From Mesostigma viride (Eukaryota > Streptophyta > Mesostigmatophyceae > Mesostigmatales > Mesostigmataceae): DNA of 64,000 bases. Shown piece after piece: positions 53,701 to 64,000 of the stretch. Numbering within the stretch: the first letter of the stretch is position 1; each line of letters starts with the position of its first letter. Location: positions 1-64,000 of the forward strand of contig RPFO01001842.1 in NCBI GenBank assembly GCA_009746045.1, in the 5' to 3' direction. The notes below the pieces were generated by a model. That model ran no database searches. It had not been told where the DNA came from and was given only the letters and a program-made list of their open reading frames with translations. The position numbers were made by a program, and so were the translations under genes.

Positions 53701-56700
53701 TCGGACGGGTTGTTGGCGGCGTAGTAGTAGATGTTGGGGATGCTAGCGATCAGCGAGTCCGGGTAGCATGCCTCGGACATGCCAACCTGCTTCCCGGGCA
53801 TGAACTCGAGCGAACCGTGGGTACCGAAATGGAGCACCGCGTCCGCCTTCCAGATCTTCTCCATGTACGTGTAGTAGGCTGCAAACCCGTGGTGGGGCGA
53901 GGCCGACTTGGAGAAGAGGAGTCGCATGGGGTCGCCCTCGTACCCGAACGTCGGCTGCACGCCGATGAAGATGTTGCCGAACTCCTTGCCAAAGACGAGC
54001 ATGTTCTGGCCGTCCGTGTTGAGCTTGCCGGGGGGTGGGCCCCAGTTCTCCTCGAGCGCCTTGGCATAGGGCGTGAGCTTCTGGTACTCCGGCACGGGCA
54101 TGCGGTAGGCAATGTTCAGGTTGGGAGAGTTGAACTGCGCCTCCTTGTCGTGCAGGACGGCCTCCATCATCTCCTCCGACGACGCAGGCAGGTCGATGGT
54201 GTAGCCGTCCGCCTTGAGCTCCTGCCGGAGGAATGAACAGAAAGAAGAAAACGAAATAAAGACAAATAAATGGAAGAACAAAGAAGGTTAGCATGCAGGC
54301 AAGCGAAATAAGGCGCCTGAGAAGGGATACTTCCAGAGCCCTGTGGGTTAGGAAACCTCAACGAGGCTGCATACAAAACTTGCTACAAGTTTCCCACCAG
54401 ATTGCCCAAAGCACGTCCATGTGTCAGTGACTGCATGCAAGGCATTACATTTTAATAGATTGACTGAATACTCTGGCATCCCCCCTTGTCCCTGCCCCTA
54501 GCACACATGTCAAATAAGACGCATGCCAGAAATATGGAGAATCCAGACCACGGTAGCTCAGCCCTGCAGTTATCTTATCCGGGTTGGACGAGTCATTCAG
54601 GATGATGGATATGTATTGAAATGAAAACGGGTGGCCTTGTTCGTTGAAATAATGTCTTGCTAACACTAAGAGATTTTGTCAACCCATGGATGCACGAGCA
54701 TAAACACCCACCTTCATGACGGCGTAGATGGACTTGAACACGTTCAGGTACGCGGCCGTGCCCACGTTGCCCTTGTCTGGCGGGAAGGAGAAGACGGTGA
54801 TGCACAGCCGCTTGTCCTTCTTGGCCTTGCGGCGCAGGCATGCCCACTTGTAAGCACGCGAGGTGACCGCCTCCACACGGTCATACAGCGAGTGCGACTT
54901 GCCCGTCTTGGCGTCACGGCCAGAGAACACGATCGGCTCCAGCCCGCCATCCAGCTCAGGGAGCGCCACCTGGAGGGCCACCTGGACAGGGTGCACGCCC
55001 AGGGTGGACTCCATCCACTCCTCAGTCGTCTGGAAGACGAGCGGGAGGGAGACCATGTAAGGCACGTCCAGCTTCTTGAGCACCTCGATGGCCTTGGGGT
55101 GGTCCTGGCTCGCAGGGCCTCCGACCAGCGCGAACCCCGTCAGGGACACGACGGCGTCGACATACGACTTGCCGGAGATAGGGTTCATGAAGAAGCGCTC
55201 GGCGGGGCCCGAATAGTCCAGCCCGCCCGCAAAGATTGGGATGACCTTGGCGCCACGCGCCTCCAGGTCCATGATGACCGCGCTGTTGTGTGAGGGGAAA
55301 GGGGTTGAAAGAGTTGGGTGTGCAGGCAGGAGTGGGCGGTCAAGGGGTAGGGGTAGGGGAAAGGTGTTGGATGCGATATCATAGACTTGGGTGTTAATAG
55401 ACTTGGTGTTAATAGACTTATTTCATAACCAGCTGGGATCATGAAGCAAAGATTATCCGGCGCAGTAAACCCGCGCCCACACGCCGCAACTAAACCAAAC
55501 CACCCTCGCGCTGGTGAACAAATCATCACAGCCCATGGTTGCGCTGTTTAGATGCGAAGTTGGAATGGCTTACTTGAATTTGTATGTATGATGTTAGATC
55601 CTGTATAAGCCATGGCTAGTTGTGATCATTAGCTTGCACCTCAGCCAACACGTTGCATGCCTCACCTTCCTAGTATCCACTTTGCATCAGCCTACTCCTT
55701 GTTGTATTGCACCCACCGTTGGGCGTGAACCATAATGCACAGAGCCTCCTGTGTGGCCTGCCCGCTTGAGGTAGTGAGAGAAGCAAGTGCAAGCTAGTAA
55801 AGCGCGCCATCCCTATTCTTTGTGTGTAGGGCTTGAAGGTTCCTTGATAGGTACCCACATCATGCAGTCTACTTGCTAATGAATTAACATCATGCAGTCG
55901 ACTTGCTAATGAATTAACATCGTGCAGTTGACTTGCTCACGAATTAACATAATGTAGTCTACTCGCTTATGAATTGGTTAAATCATGGCTGCGCTCACCT
56001 GTAGTGACCCTCGTCGCCCGTGACCAAATGTGAGCGCTGCAGCACGAGGCCGATGACAGGCCCGTTCTTGTCCTTGAGCTCCGGGGACGCATCCTTGCGC
56101 GCGGTCACCCAGTTGAGGTACTCCTTCGGGTCCTCGAACATCTGGGGCGCGAGCGGGTGCCAGATGCCAGAATCGGGGAACACGACGGGCTCGGCCCAGG
56201 TCATGGTGAGGTTGGCCAGCTCAGGCACGTACTGGTTGCTGATCATGACCAGGAAGTTCTCCAAGTTCTCGGGCGACCCGCCCAGCCAGAATTGGAGGGA
56301 CATCATGAACGAGCGCGCATCCTTGGCCTTGTCCGATGGCAGGTACTTGAGCACCTTGGGCAGCGTGCGGATGAGCTTGAGCATGCCCTCCTCGAACCCA
56401 GCGCTGTTCTCCTGGCGCCGCTTCTTCATGAACTGAGCAATCGCGCTCTTGGACTGGCCCAGCTGCGCCATCGAGAACGTGCCCAGCTTGTTCAGGCGCA
56501 TGACCTGGGGGGAGGGAGCAGAAGTGGGGTTGGAGGAGGGGGGCATAGCAGTTGACCGGTAAGTGGAAGGGTTGCATGGCACAGTGATCGGAGTTACAGG
56601 AGCCTTGAGAGCGTTATGAGAGTAGTTGGATTACAGACGTGACGGCTGGGGGCAGCGAGCTCCGGGTGCAAGGGGACACTGGGTGTGCGCATGACCCTTC

Positions 56701-58273
56701 TGGACATTGGTCGCAAACAAACAGTTCACAGGATTTTCTAGCACCGTTGCAGTACACAGGCACTACAGCAGCTAACCAACAACTCCCCTCCTTTCCTTGG
56801 TAATTCGGACATGTCCTTATCACCACCTCAAGAAATCCATGGCTACCGGCTGCCACTGCACCTCAAGTTGTGACCAGGCCCAGGCACCACCCAGGGGTAC
56901 AGAAAGTCATGCCCCTACCTTGGGCATATGCCCACCAAGAGCACATGGAAGGACCCAAGCCCCTGGTCTTTTACATAAACTAACCCTTCTTTGGCAAATT
57001 ACATCTGGCATCAGCTGTATCCATACTTCCAAGATGGAGCCATCGCCATATCCACACAACTGTTACTGTTAGACCCTAAACCCTAACATTCCAACACCTA
57101 TCGGCCTCATACAATGCCACCTCATGCTCCTCCTCCCCCACCTTTGGCTCAGGGTGGGCGTGGCCGACCTATCCACTTACCACCCACACTGCCATCACCA
57201 ACATCGTCGAGTTCCGCTTCTACTCCCCCCCCCCTCCTCACCTCGGGCATGGATGGGAAGACCAGCACGGCATCCAGCTGCGCGCGCAGCGGCTCGATGA
57301 TCTCCTTAACCTTTTCCGCAATCTCCTCGATGAAGATGAGGCTGCCGATGAAGATGTTCGCGTGCTGCACGTCCTCCTTGAACGTGGCCAGGTTCTCTGC
57401 GCTGCGCAGCTCCTCCACCAGGTAGCCCACCAACTCGACGCACATGTCGTCGCGCTTGGCATTGATCGCCCGCACTGCCGCTGTCAATGACGACTGGTAC
57501 TGCGCCTCCAGGACGAGGTACACAATCTTAACAACGGGCCGGCCGCGCGCATCCGGCTTGATGCGGCGGATCTCCGGCTTCACATTTGTGTACCCGGCCA
57601 TCATCATCTGGGTGGGCGCCTGGGGGGTGGTATTGGATGCAGGGTCAGAGACAGCAAGGGATGGGGTACAGAGGGCAAAAATGGGATAGGGTAATGCTGT
57701 GCATGTGAGCGCGAGCCGAAGGGCCACATCCAACAGTAAATGGAATGCCCTGGTTGAGGTGAGAATGGAACAGAACTGAGACCTAGAGCTCCGACCTCCA
57801 ATAAACGGCGAGATTTCTAATAAATTATAAGAAAAGCTTTCTACCGAGGTTTAAATCTGGTATCGAAAAGTTGACGTCATATGATTATTGAGCACAGTAA
57901 ACATGACCAGTTACTTCGCACACGGCCACAATACCTGTGCTCGCACGTTCTGCTTGTTATCCTTCAAGAGCAAGTGACAAATGTGATTTTGATCTGGCCC
58001 CAAGAGCATTTGCACAGGGCCCATGAGTTTGCATCAGTAGCGGACAATGCACTGCTGCACAGCATCCAAGGTCATTTGGTCAGATCTTTGATCTGGAATA
58101 AAACACATTTGATGAAAACCTTTCCCCCTTCAACCACCACCGAGCTCTGTCATCATTGTATGATGGCCCACCCCGAAGTGCGTACTGACATTCAGACCCA
58201 ACCACTTGTCACTCACCTTGGTGGCCTTGGTTGCCACCGACGACGCCGCCAGCTTGGCCGATAGGTCATCGAC
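50795..58273 (-). CDS. chlH: Magnesium-chelatase subunit H (ChlH), seven exons placed
   Basis: ChlH binds protoporphyrin IX and, with ChlI and ChlD, inserts Mg2+ in the plastid, the first committed step of chlorophyll synthesis. Exons (transcript order): 58273-58217, 57619-57242, 56504-55999, 55282-54712, 54221-52677, 52249-51623, 51169-50795 (stop TAA). All junctions are GT...AG and phases agree: all 0 except after exon 3, where AG joins C to make Ser. The exons give 1352 residues, close to the usual ~1380. Conserved blocks include [156 protein letters not shown] and [18 protein letters not shown]. The family is certain; the start is not: a transit-peptide exon must lie further upstream. Introns are 427-737 bp. 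Confidence 0.96.
55590..55980. repeat. Dispersed repeat plus 4 x 30-bp minisatellite in chlH intron 3
   Basis: 55590-55860 resembles 31110-31490. It is followed by exactly four 30-bp units (55861-55890, 55891-55920, 55921-55950, 55951-55980), each CATGCAGTCTACTTGCTAAT-like plus GAATTAACAT, with increasing divergence. It occupies over half of the 716-bp intron (55283-55998) and ends 18 bp before the donor-side exon at 55999. Confidence 0.8.
58217..58273 (-). other. chlH: Probable early coding exon of chlH
   Basis: 57 bp, GTGCAG|GTC...AAG|GTGAGT, encoding [19 protein letters not shown] in phase 0, so it joins in frame to the [10 protein letters not shown] exon. The sequence is weakly basic and Ala/Ser-rich, like the end of a transit peptide. 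An in-frame ATG exists just upstream (MYVHVQ), but that would require reading through the acceptor. Confidence 0.6.
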
Positions 58274-59086
58274 CTGCACATGTACGTACATGTATTTGCA
58301 TGTGTCAAGAAGGCATAACAGGTCAGCAAGGCAAACTACCAAGTTGGAGGGTCAGGCATATCGCTGGTGCGGGAGAAGGGGCTACACCTTCCCTGCAAGA
58401 CCTTGCCATGCAACAGAGACAGCCATCTGCCTCTACCAACATCCACGGTCAGTCCGTCTGAAAGAGTGAGGGTGGATAGGGTTGAACAGGGAGCGTCAAA
58501 CTGGGAGAACTGCTTGCATGTCAAGGGCCTATTGCTTCTATTGCTGCCACTGACAATTGGTCCCAACTACCGGGCGATTGGCATTGATCACACCGGTTCA
58601 TTAGATGACAAGCTCTTCCCGGGGATGACACTTGCAGTGTCAAAATAGAAAAAAGATATATTTGTTAATAAATGTGCTGATGGAATCGCGTCCATACAGC
58701 ATGTCACTAAGCACATCCTAAACAACACTACTGATTATTCCAGAAGGTAAAATTTTGCAGTGAAAGGCAGTGGACAGGGCCAGCTGGACTAGAAATTAAG
58801 TAACTATTCTACAACTACCGTGATTGTTTGGCCGTGGTAACGAACGCTTCAGCTCGTTGTACAACAAAAGCTTCAAACATTAAATTACCGAGCAAGCACC
58901 AGCGTAACAGCAGTACGAAGCGCAGATTTTCATACAAGGACAAGCAATAAACAATGCAGAATACTGAACATAACGCCCTAAAACACAGGCCGAGTCCTAC
59001 TCAAAGGACAACATCACTGAGGAATGGCAGCTCGCATGCCACGGCTTATCACCTCAGCGTCCGTTTCATCGGTACCAGTTTCTTAC

Positions 59087-59172
59087 CTGGGAGACACGAA
59101 GGCCGTCGACGGCAGATGGACGGCGAAGCCCATCGCACGAGCCAATGACCGGGCGAGCCGAGGGGGCTGCAT
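59087..59172 (-). other. Possible transit-peptide exon of chlH
   Basis: ATG at 59172 opens MQPPRLARSLARAMGFAVHL and further Ser/Ala/Arg-rich residues without acids, ending at a good donor CCCAG|GTAAGA. Its phase (2) does not fit the exon at 58273-58217 directly, so an extra exon between them would be needed, or it belongs to something else. Confidence 0.25.
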
Positions 59173-60294
59173 GGAACAAACAAACAAGGGCGCGGTCACC
59201 ATTTCATGTGCAGCGATGAGTACTTTTGCTTCAGTGGGTTCGCCGCCACTACGTGGGGACTTCCATCGGCTGGAGTCCAATGTAATCTACATGGGTGTAG
59301 AGCTATTTACATCATACTGTCGATGGAGCGCTGCCAAAGTTAGATATAAACCAATCCGGCAATGGCCGTATGCAGGCTCTCAACCCCGAGAAGCGTTGGC
59401 GGCTCGTCCACCCTATCCCAAAAGCTTGCAGCTGCCTCAAGGGATGGCTTGATCTCAACAAGGCAACCGGCTCTCTACCGTTCCGATCAATAAATGAGTA
59501 AGCACATATTTTCCGTGACGTACAACAACGACGGCATTCTACGCCAGTGACTAAGCATACCTGGTCCCTTCTTCCTGTTACATCTAGACGTGGAAAGCGC
59601 GGAAGCAGGCTGTACCCTAACGACCGGGGCAGCCTGCATGTTAACCGCGGCCCCCTGCATCAGCTATCGTTTTTTGATAAAAATGGGATGGAGGATGAAT
59701 TGAGCGACGCGGGATGGCGAGGTGATGGCGGTGGTGGTCGTCTTATTCTCGTTGGAAAGGATTTGATCGGTCGAGGCTGAGGGAATAAAATGCACATTGG
59801 AAACGTGGTTGGCCCTACGTTGCCGACAGGGCTCACGCGTGTGGATTGGTCCAATCCGTACTTTCAGTTACCGTCACGGATGACCAGCCTATGTACACTG
59901 AAGATGACGCACCGGGTCGTTATTTAATGGTCATTGTCCCAGACTTGGGCTGCCGTGGCAACAAGCCTCAATCAGGGACCTGGCTTTTATTAAATCAGGG
60001 TTGCCAGGAATACAAGAGGGAAAAGGTTCCGGGTTTGCTTATGAGCCCTGGTGAACCCTGTCATTATTACGCCAAGCTGTTTTTCCCCACCCGCTGTTGT
60101 ACACCTGGCATTCCAGCGCAAAGCGCCGATCAGATCGTGCCAGCCACACAATAAGTATCTTCAGATACTTCTAAAGATCCCGTATCTCTTGTCAACCACT
60201 GAACTAAGGTCATCCCCTATCCTCCAAAGGTCGGTGTCAGAGTGCTACGTAGCGCATTTGGGAAGATCATTCCAGAACTAGATAGCGGTTTACA

Positions 60295-60347
60295 GTTGGC
60301 AAGAGCAACAACCGAATAAACTGTTGGCAAGGGCAACAACCGAATAA
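60295..60347. repeat. Direct repeat, 2 x 25 bp
   Basis: GTTGGCAAGAGCAACAACCG (then AATAA) at 60295-60319 and the same with one G for A at 60323-60347, 28 bp apart. Confidence 0.85.
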
Positions 60348-61536
60348 TGGACAAGACGTGGACACGTTGGAATAGCGATGCGGGAACGAGATAAGGGAAG
60401 GTGGTATCTCAGACGGCCACGAGTGCGCAGCCCCATGCTGATTATGCGATGTGCGTTATCTCAATTATCTGGTTCCGCACCCGCATCCCTCCGCGCCGCG
60501 CCGCGGCCTACGTACATTTATTAGCCGCTTTTAGGCCTGACGGATCCCTCCTGATGAATCCTGATCGAAGACGTCTGATGAATCCTGATCGAAGTACAGT
60601 GTACACCGACGTACTGTAAACCGTTGGGTCGAGGTTCGAGAGTTAAGACATGAGTTGAGACTTCCGAGTTCTCTGTGCTCAACTCACAACTCTCTACTGT
60701 ACTGTAGTCAATTTGTCATGCCCAGTCTGACTGATGATGACTGTACGGGTGTACATTCTAGTGACCGACGTATGTACAATGTACACCGTATTTGCATCGG
60801 TGACAGGGCATGCTGCGGAGTGCGGATTGCGCAAGCAATGCGTGCGTCAGCATAGATCGCGCATTTACCGCCACGTCACTGCTTCAGTCTTCCAGAACCT
60901 ACTGTACAGTACGGGCACGGGAACAATACAGTATACGCCAGAAGAATGTTTCAGGTTGCCCCAAGGTCATCCAGTCGGTCAGGTCTTCCCCAAGACAAAA
61001 GAGGGCCCCCACCAAATGGGTTCCCCAAGGGTGACCATTTCAAAGAAATATTTACAGCTGTACAGTTGTTGTTGCTGTTGTTGTGTCCCACGCCGCCCAA
61101 GGGCAGCAGCTGTAGTGGCCGAGGGCCGCTCAGTCGTTTATCAGTGGTAACCATTAACCAATCCAGAAACTAATTACTTCAATCAGATACATATCCTGAG
61201 AGATCCGGCTGGGCTACAGTATACACACCCTTCTGCTTGCGGCCAACCCCTTAAAATAGCCGGGCTACGTAATGCGAATTTAACTTCAGCGTTCGTCGGC
61301 CATAGCCAACATAGACTGGCCATTGGACAATCTTCCTTTCGACTCTTTTCACGACCAGGATCCTTAGATCCGTAGATCCGTATTGACAAACCAACGCGCT
61401 TTCTCATCAGGTGAATTCGGATAAATGGCCGCATGGCTTTGAGAGACAAACTATGAATGCAACGGACGACAGGGAAACGCCGCGAATTTAACACGGGATC
61501 TCAGTCAGTTTATGATACGCCGACTTCGTAGTCCTC

Positions 61537-62099
61537 ATGGCTAAACCAACAACCATAAAGGAAGCCATCAAGGCATTCGAGGCAGCGCAAAATGTGGTTG
61601 CCACGGAAACAGACAAAGTTCTCTTGTACGGCCAAATCCCCCCGATTGAGAAAATGGACGCAACGTTGAGTACCCTGAAGGCCTGCGTTCACCTCAGCCT
61701 TTCCACGAACAATATTGAGAAAATTAGCAGCTTGTCCGGAATGGATAATCTCAAGGTAGCAATTCAGAAATAGGGTTATGCAGGCAAAATGCATCGTTCC
61801 TCGGCAGGAATAAGTCTTTAATGCATATATTCGATGGACGCGCGACCTTGCATTCGGTACCTGAAGATGGGCTCGCACGACATGTTCGTAACTTCTATGC
61901 GCGTCGAGGTTGTCTCTGCATGCGGTGGAACATGGTGCAGATTCTGTCTCTTGGGCGCAACCTGATCAAGAAAGTTGAAAATCTGGATGGTGTGGCCGAA
62001 ACGCTGGAAGAGCTCTGGATGAGTTACAACCAAGTCGAGAAACTTGTGAACATCGACAAGCTCCAGAAACTGAAAGTTCTCTTTTTGTCAAACAACAAG
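61537..62099 (+). CDS. Outer-arm dynein light chain 1 (LC1/DNAL1), first two coding exons
   Basis: A leucine-rich-repeat protein that binds the motor domain of an outer-arm dynein heavy chain in cilia and flagella. Exon 1 is 61537-61755 (73 codons, donor CTCAAG|GTAGCA); exon 2 is 61941-62099 (53 codons, acceptor GTGCAG|ATT, donor AACAAG|GTATGC); both junctions are phase 0. The protein starts [31 protein letters not shown] and [17 protein letters not shown] are near-exact family signatures, followed by the repeats [30 protein letters not shown] and [10 protein letters not shown]. The 126 residues cover about two thirds of the usual ~198. The remaining exons, starting with the stretch after SNNK, were not found up to 64000 and must lie beyond. 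Shows that the organism builds motile flagella at some stage. Confidence 0.94.
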
Positions 62100-64000
62100 G
62101 TATGCCCTGTTAAACCTCCAACCATTTCTGCCACAACAGCTACAGGTTTTACAGCAGTCAGTATTGCACTGTACATGTACCTATTTTTCCGGGTATTCCA
62201 GTGCTAATCCATCAAATGCGAAGCTGTATCGTGGCAGTTTGCCTCTCTCTCGCCACTACCGCCACCCCTGCTGAAATTACCCTGTATTGTTCCTGCACAC
62301 CCTCGCCTTGTTAGCGGTGACCATGGTGGTGACCATATATAACATGTTGCCTGAGATGTCGGCCATATAGTCGCAATGGCCCCACTGGCAACCCATTGGT
62401 GCGAACAGATGTCACGTGTTTGCAATCGCAGTGCTGCTCTTACATGGGGGATGGAAGAGGAAGCGACCTGTTGTGTTTGTATGTAGGGATTGAATGATAG
62501 ATGACGGAAGTGAGAGCGGCAACTCAAGTTAAATACTGGTATATCTATGCAGGATTTACGTGGTAGTTGGATTCCTTTTGTTGCACCAATGCCTCCCTCG
62601 CATCCTGCAATTTCGAACTGAGAGCTCGCAGCTACACAGAACTTCATCGCAAAACGAATTCAAATGGGAATGGGGGAGGCATGACTGTGAGAAGTCGGAA
62701 TTCCAGCCTTCCCTGGAAGCGTTGGAATGCTGCAATTCTGGAATGCTGGACTTTCTTGTGTATTGGATGGTGCCAGGAGTTTGTATTCTGATCGAATATG
62801 TACTTGTGAGACCACCATGTGTTATCATGGGAAAGTTCCAAATATTCTGGGGCATTTGCTCTACTCAGTCTGCCATCTCAGCTTGGTCGGCAGGGCCATG
62901 CTCATTGTGTGTGACGCTGCGCGCGTGCGGCTGAAGGGTGACTGTCATGATTGAACCCTAAACAGATTACTCCAGTGTCCGACAGGCCTGTCTCTTCCTT
63001 GTTTCGCTATGTGTCAATATAAGTATCAGCATGTCCACCCCTTAATTGGCCACATTATGTGCCAACGAGCCTCATCCCTGCCAAGCCACACGGATACGAC
63101 ACGGGCATATGCACCCCGACATGGCCGCCCTGTAACCACGGTGGCAACTGACAAGGCAGCCTGGTGAAGGTGGACCGTAGTAACTTTCGGTACCTGGTGC
63201 CAGGTCTTTGTCGTCAACTGGCACACCCCGCCAAAAGTGCTCGTGGCCCGGCCACAGAGCCAGACTGAGGCCCAATGGGAGGGTGCAACTTCCCTACCTA
63301 GACATGGCCACAGAACAGAGTTTCTGAAGCTGATTATTTGCAGCCAACTATAAACACCCTCAGCAAGTTAGCCCGTGCAGTCAGCTTGATTTTAGAGGTG
63401 GCTAGCTCATCTTGTGGATTTTGAGGCTAAACTTTGTTCGAAAAGAGCCACATGCAAACATGACAACCTTAGAAATAGTATAACTGAAATGTTTGACATG
63501 GGGTTTGGAAACAAGTGATCCGAGGGCATAGCATCCCTTCATGCAGAACAAAGTGGGATAAAAGTCAAGCCACGCCCTTCCTGGTAGCCCAAACCCATTT
63601 TTAGCTGCTGCAACTTCCCACTCGCTTGCTTGGAGAAGAAGATTCCAAACTGTACTCCGTACAAGCACTCCTAGATTCTCTAGATGAGACCTTTCAGCTG
63701 AGGTATCAGAGGCTTATACTAGAGGCCTGTGCATATGATTACGCAACGCTCTCCCTGACAGGGTGGGGGGTTACCTACAAGCCGCAAATATCAAGATTAA
63801 CCAAGAAAGCAATTGAAAACGTTTTTTTGACAATGTCTAATGTGGACTTTTAGCTGGAGACGGTAACACAACCATATTGGCAACATTAACGTTATTATAA
63901 TAAAATATAGCCCAACTATCGTAGTAGTGCTGGTTTAAAAGTTTCTAAGAATAGCATGCACGTATGTTCATTGACGCCTGCTGCCCCGGTGCCCCCCAAA
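62100..64000. other. Probable long intron of the dynein LC1 gene
   Basis: I searched all frames for the expected C-terminal part of LC1 and found nothing convincing. The open frames at 62560-62934 and 63626-63853 have no family signature. Either the next exon is outside the window or a mobile element has lengthened this intron. Confidence 0.4.

Larger units (their letters stand above)
58274..61536. other. Divergent intergenic region between chlH and the dynein gene
   Basis: Must contain the chlH 5' end and both promoters. GTTGGCAAGRGCAACAACCG is directly repeated at 60295 and 60323, and CTGATGAATCCTGATCGAAG is repeated at about 60547 and 60571. The region 60590-60930 is rich in GTAC-centred short palindromes (GTGTACACC, TACTGTACAGTA). 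No other gene is supported. Confidence 0.45.

Noticed and set aside
52851-54236. 461-codon plus-strand frame opposite chlH exon 5
   Set aside because: Antisense shadow of a strongly conserved ChlH exon; no family signature.
59846-60154. 102-codon frame between chlH and the dynein gene
   Set aside because: No domain, no repeat of the frame elsewhere and no splice signals. Length is within chance expectation.
60547-60620. Possible hammerhead ribozyme (CTGATGA...CGAA, twice)
   Set aside because: CTGATGA-ATC-CT-GAT-CGAA looks like a core with stem II, but the required GAAA is GAAG, and no matching stem I with a UH cleavage site is visible. The repeat of the segment suggests a short tandem duplication instead.

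Overview
The window looks like nuclear DNA of a flagellated green alga. The evidence is an intron-split gene for the magnesium-chelatase H subunit (chlorophyll synthesis), the start of an axonemal outer-arm dynein light chain 1 gene, and a permuted Penelope-like retroelement of the kind described from green algae. I cannot narrow the organism further from sequence alone. I found no rRNA, tRNA, CRISPR array or bacterial operon.

Only about the last 14 kb holds host genes. The first 50 kb is repeats and mobile elements, several nested inside one another. 1-8697 is a satellite of ~70-bp monomers with large internal duplications. 8966-9470 is a 30-bp G-rich minisatellite. 11045-12743 is a 5'-truncated LINE. 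13490-14055 is a ~230-bp tandem repeat built on GCCGGC palindromes. 14055-22327 is a decayed DNA-transposon transposase with two small introns; a tandem LTR-gag-LTR-gag-LTR retroelement (16672-21456, CAGGG target duplication) sits in the second intron.

22985-36235 is a cluster of three copies of an ORF1-only, L1-ORF1-like element. A piggyBac transposon with TTAA ends (25612-28963) lies beside them, and a 1.7-kb piggyBac-like non-autonomous element (33759-35447) interrupts one copy. A 0.9-kb ATTC/GTTC array lies between two divergent copies. 36918-44013 is two LINEs with a restriction-like endonuclease, joined head-to-tail through three exact copies of one 10-bp target site. 45042-48098 is an intact 1018-residue Penelope-like ORF with an N-terminal GIY-YIG nuclease.

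50795-58273 (minus) is chlH, for which I could place seven exons with GT-AG junctions and consistent phase; its first exon is uncertain. 61537-62099 (plus) holds the first two coding exons of the dynein light chain LC1 gene, which must continue beyond the window. The two host genes are divergently arranged with about 3 kb between them and have no evident functional link.
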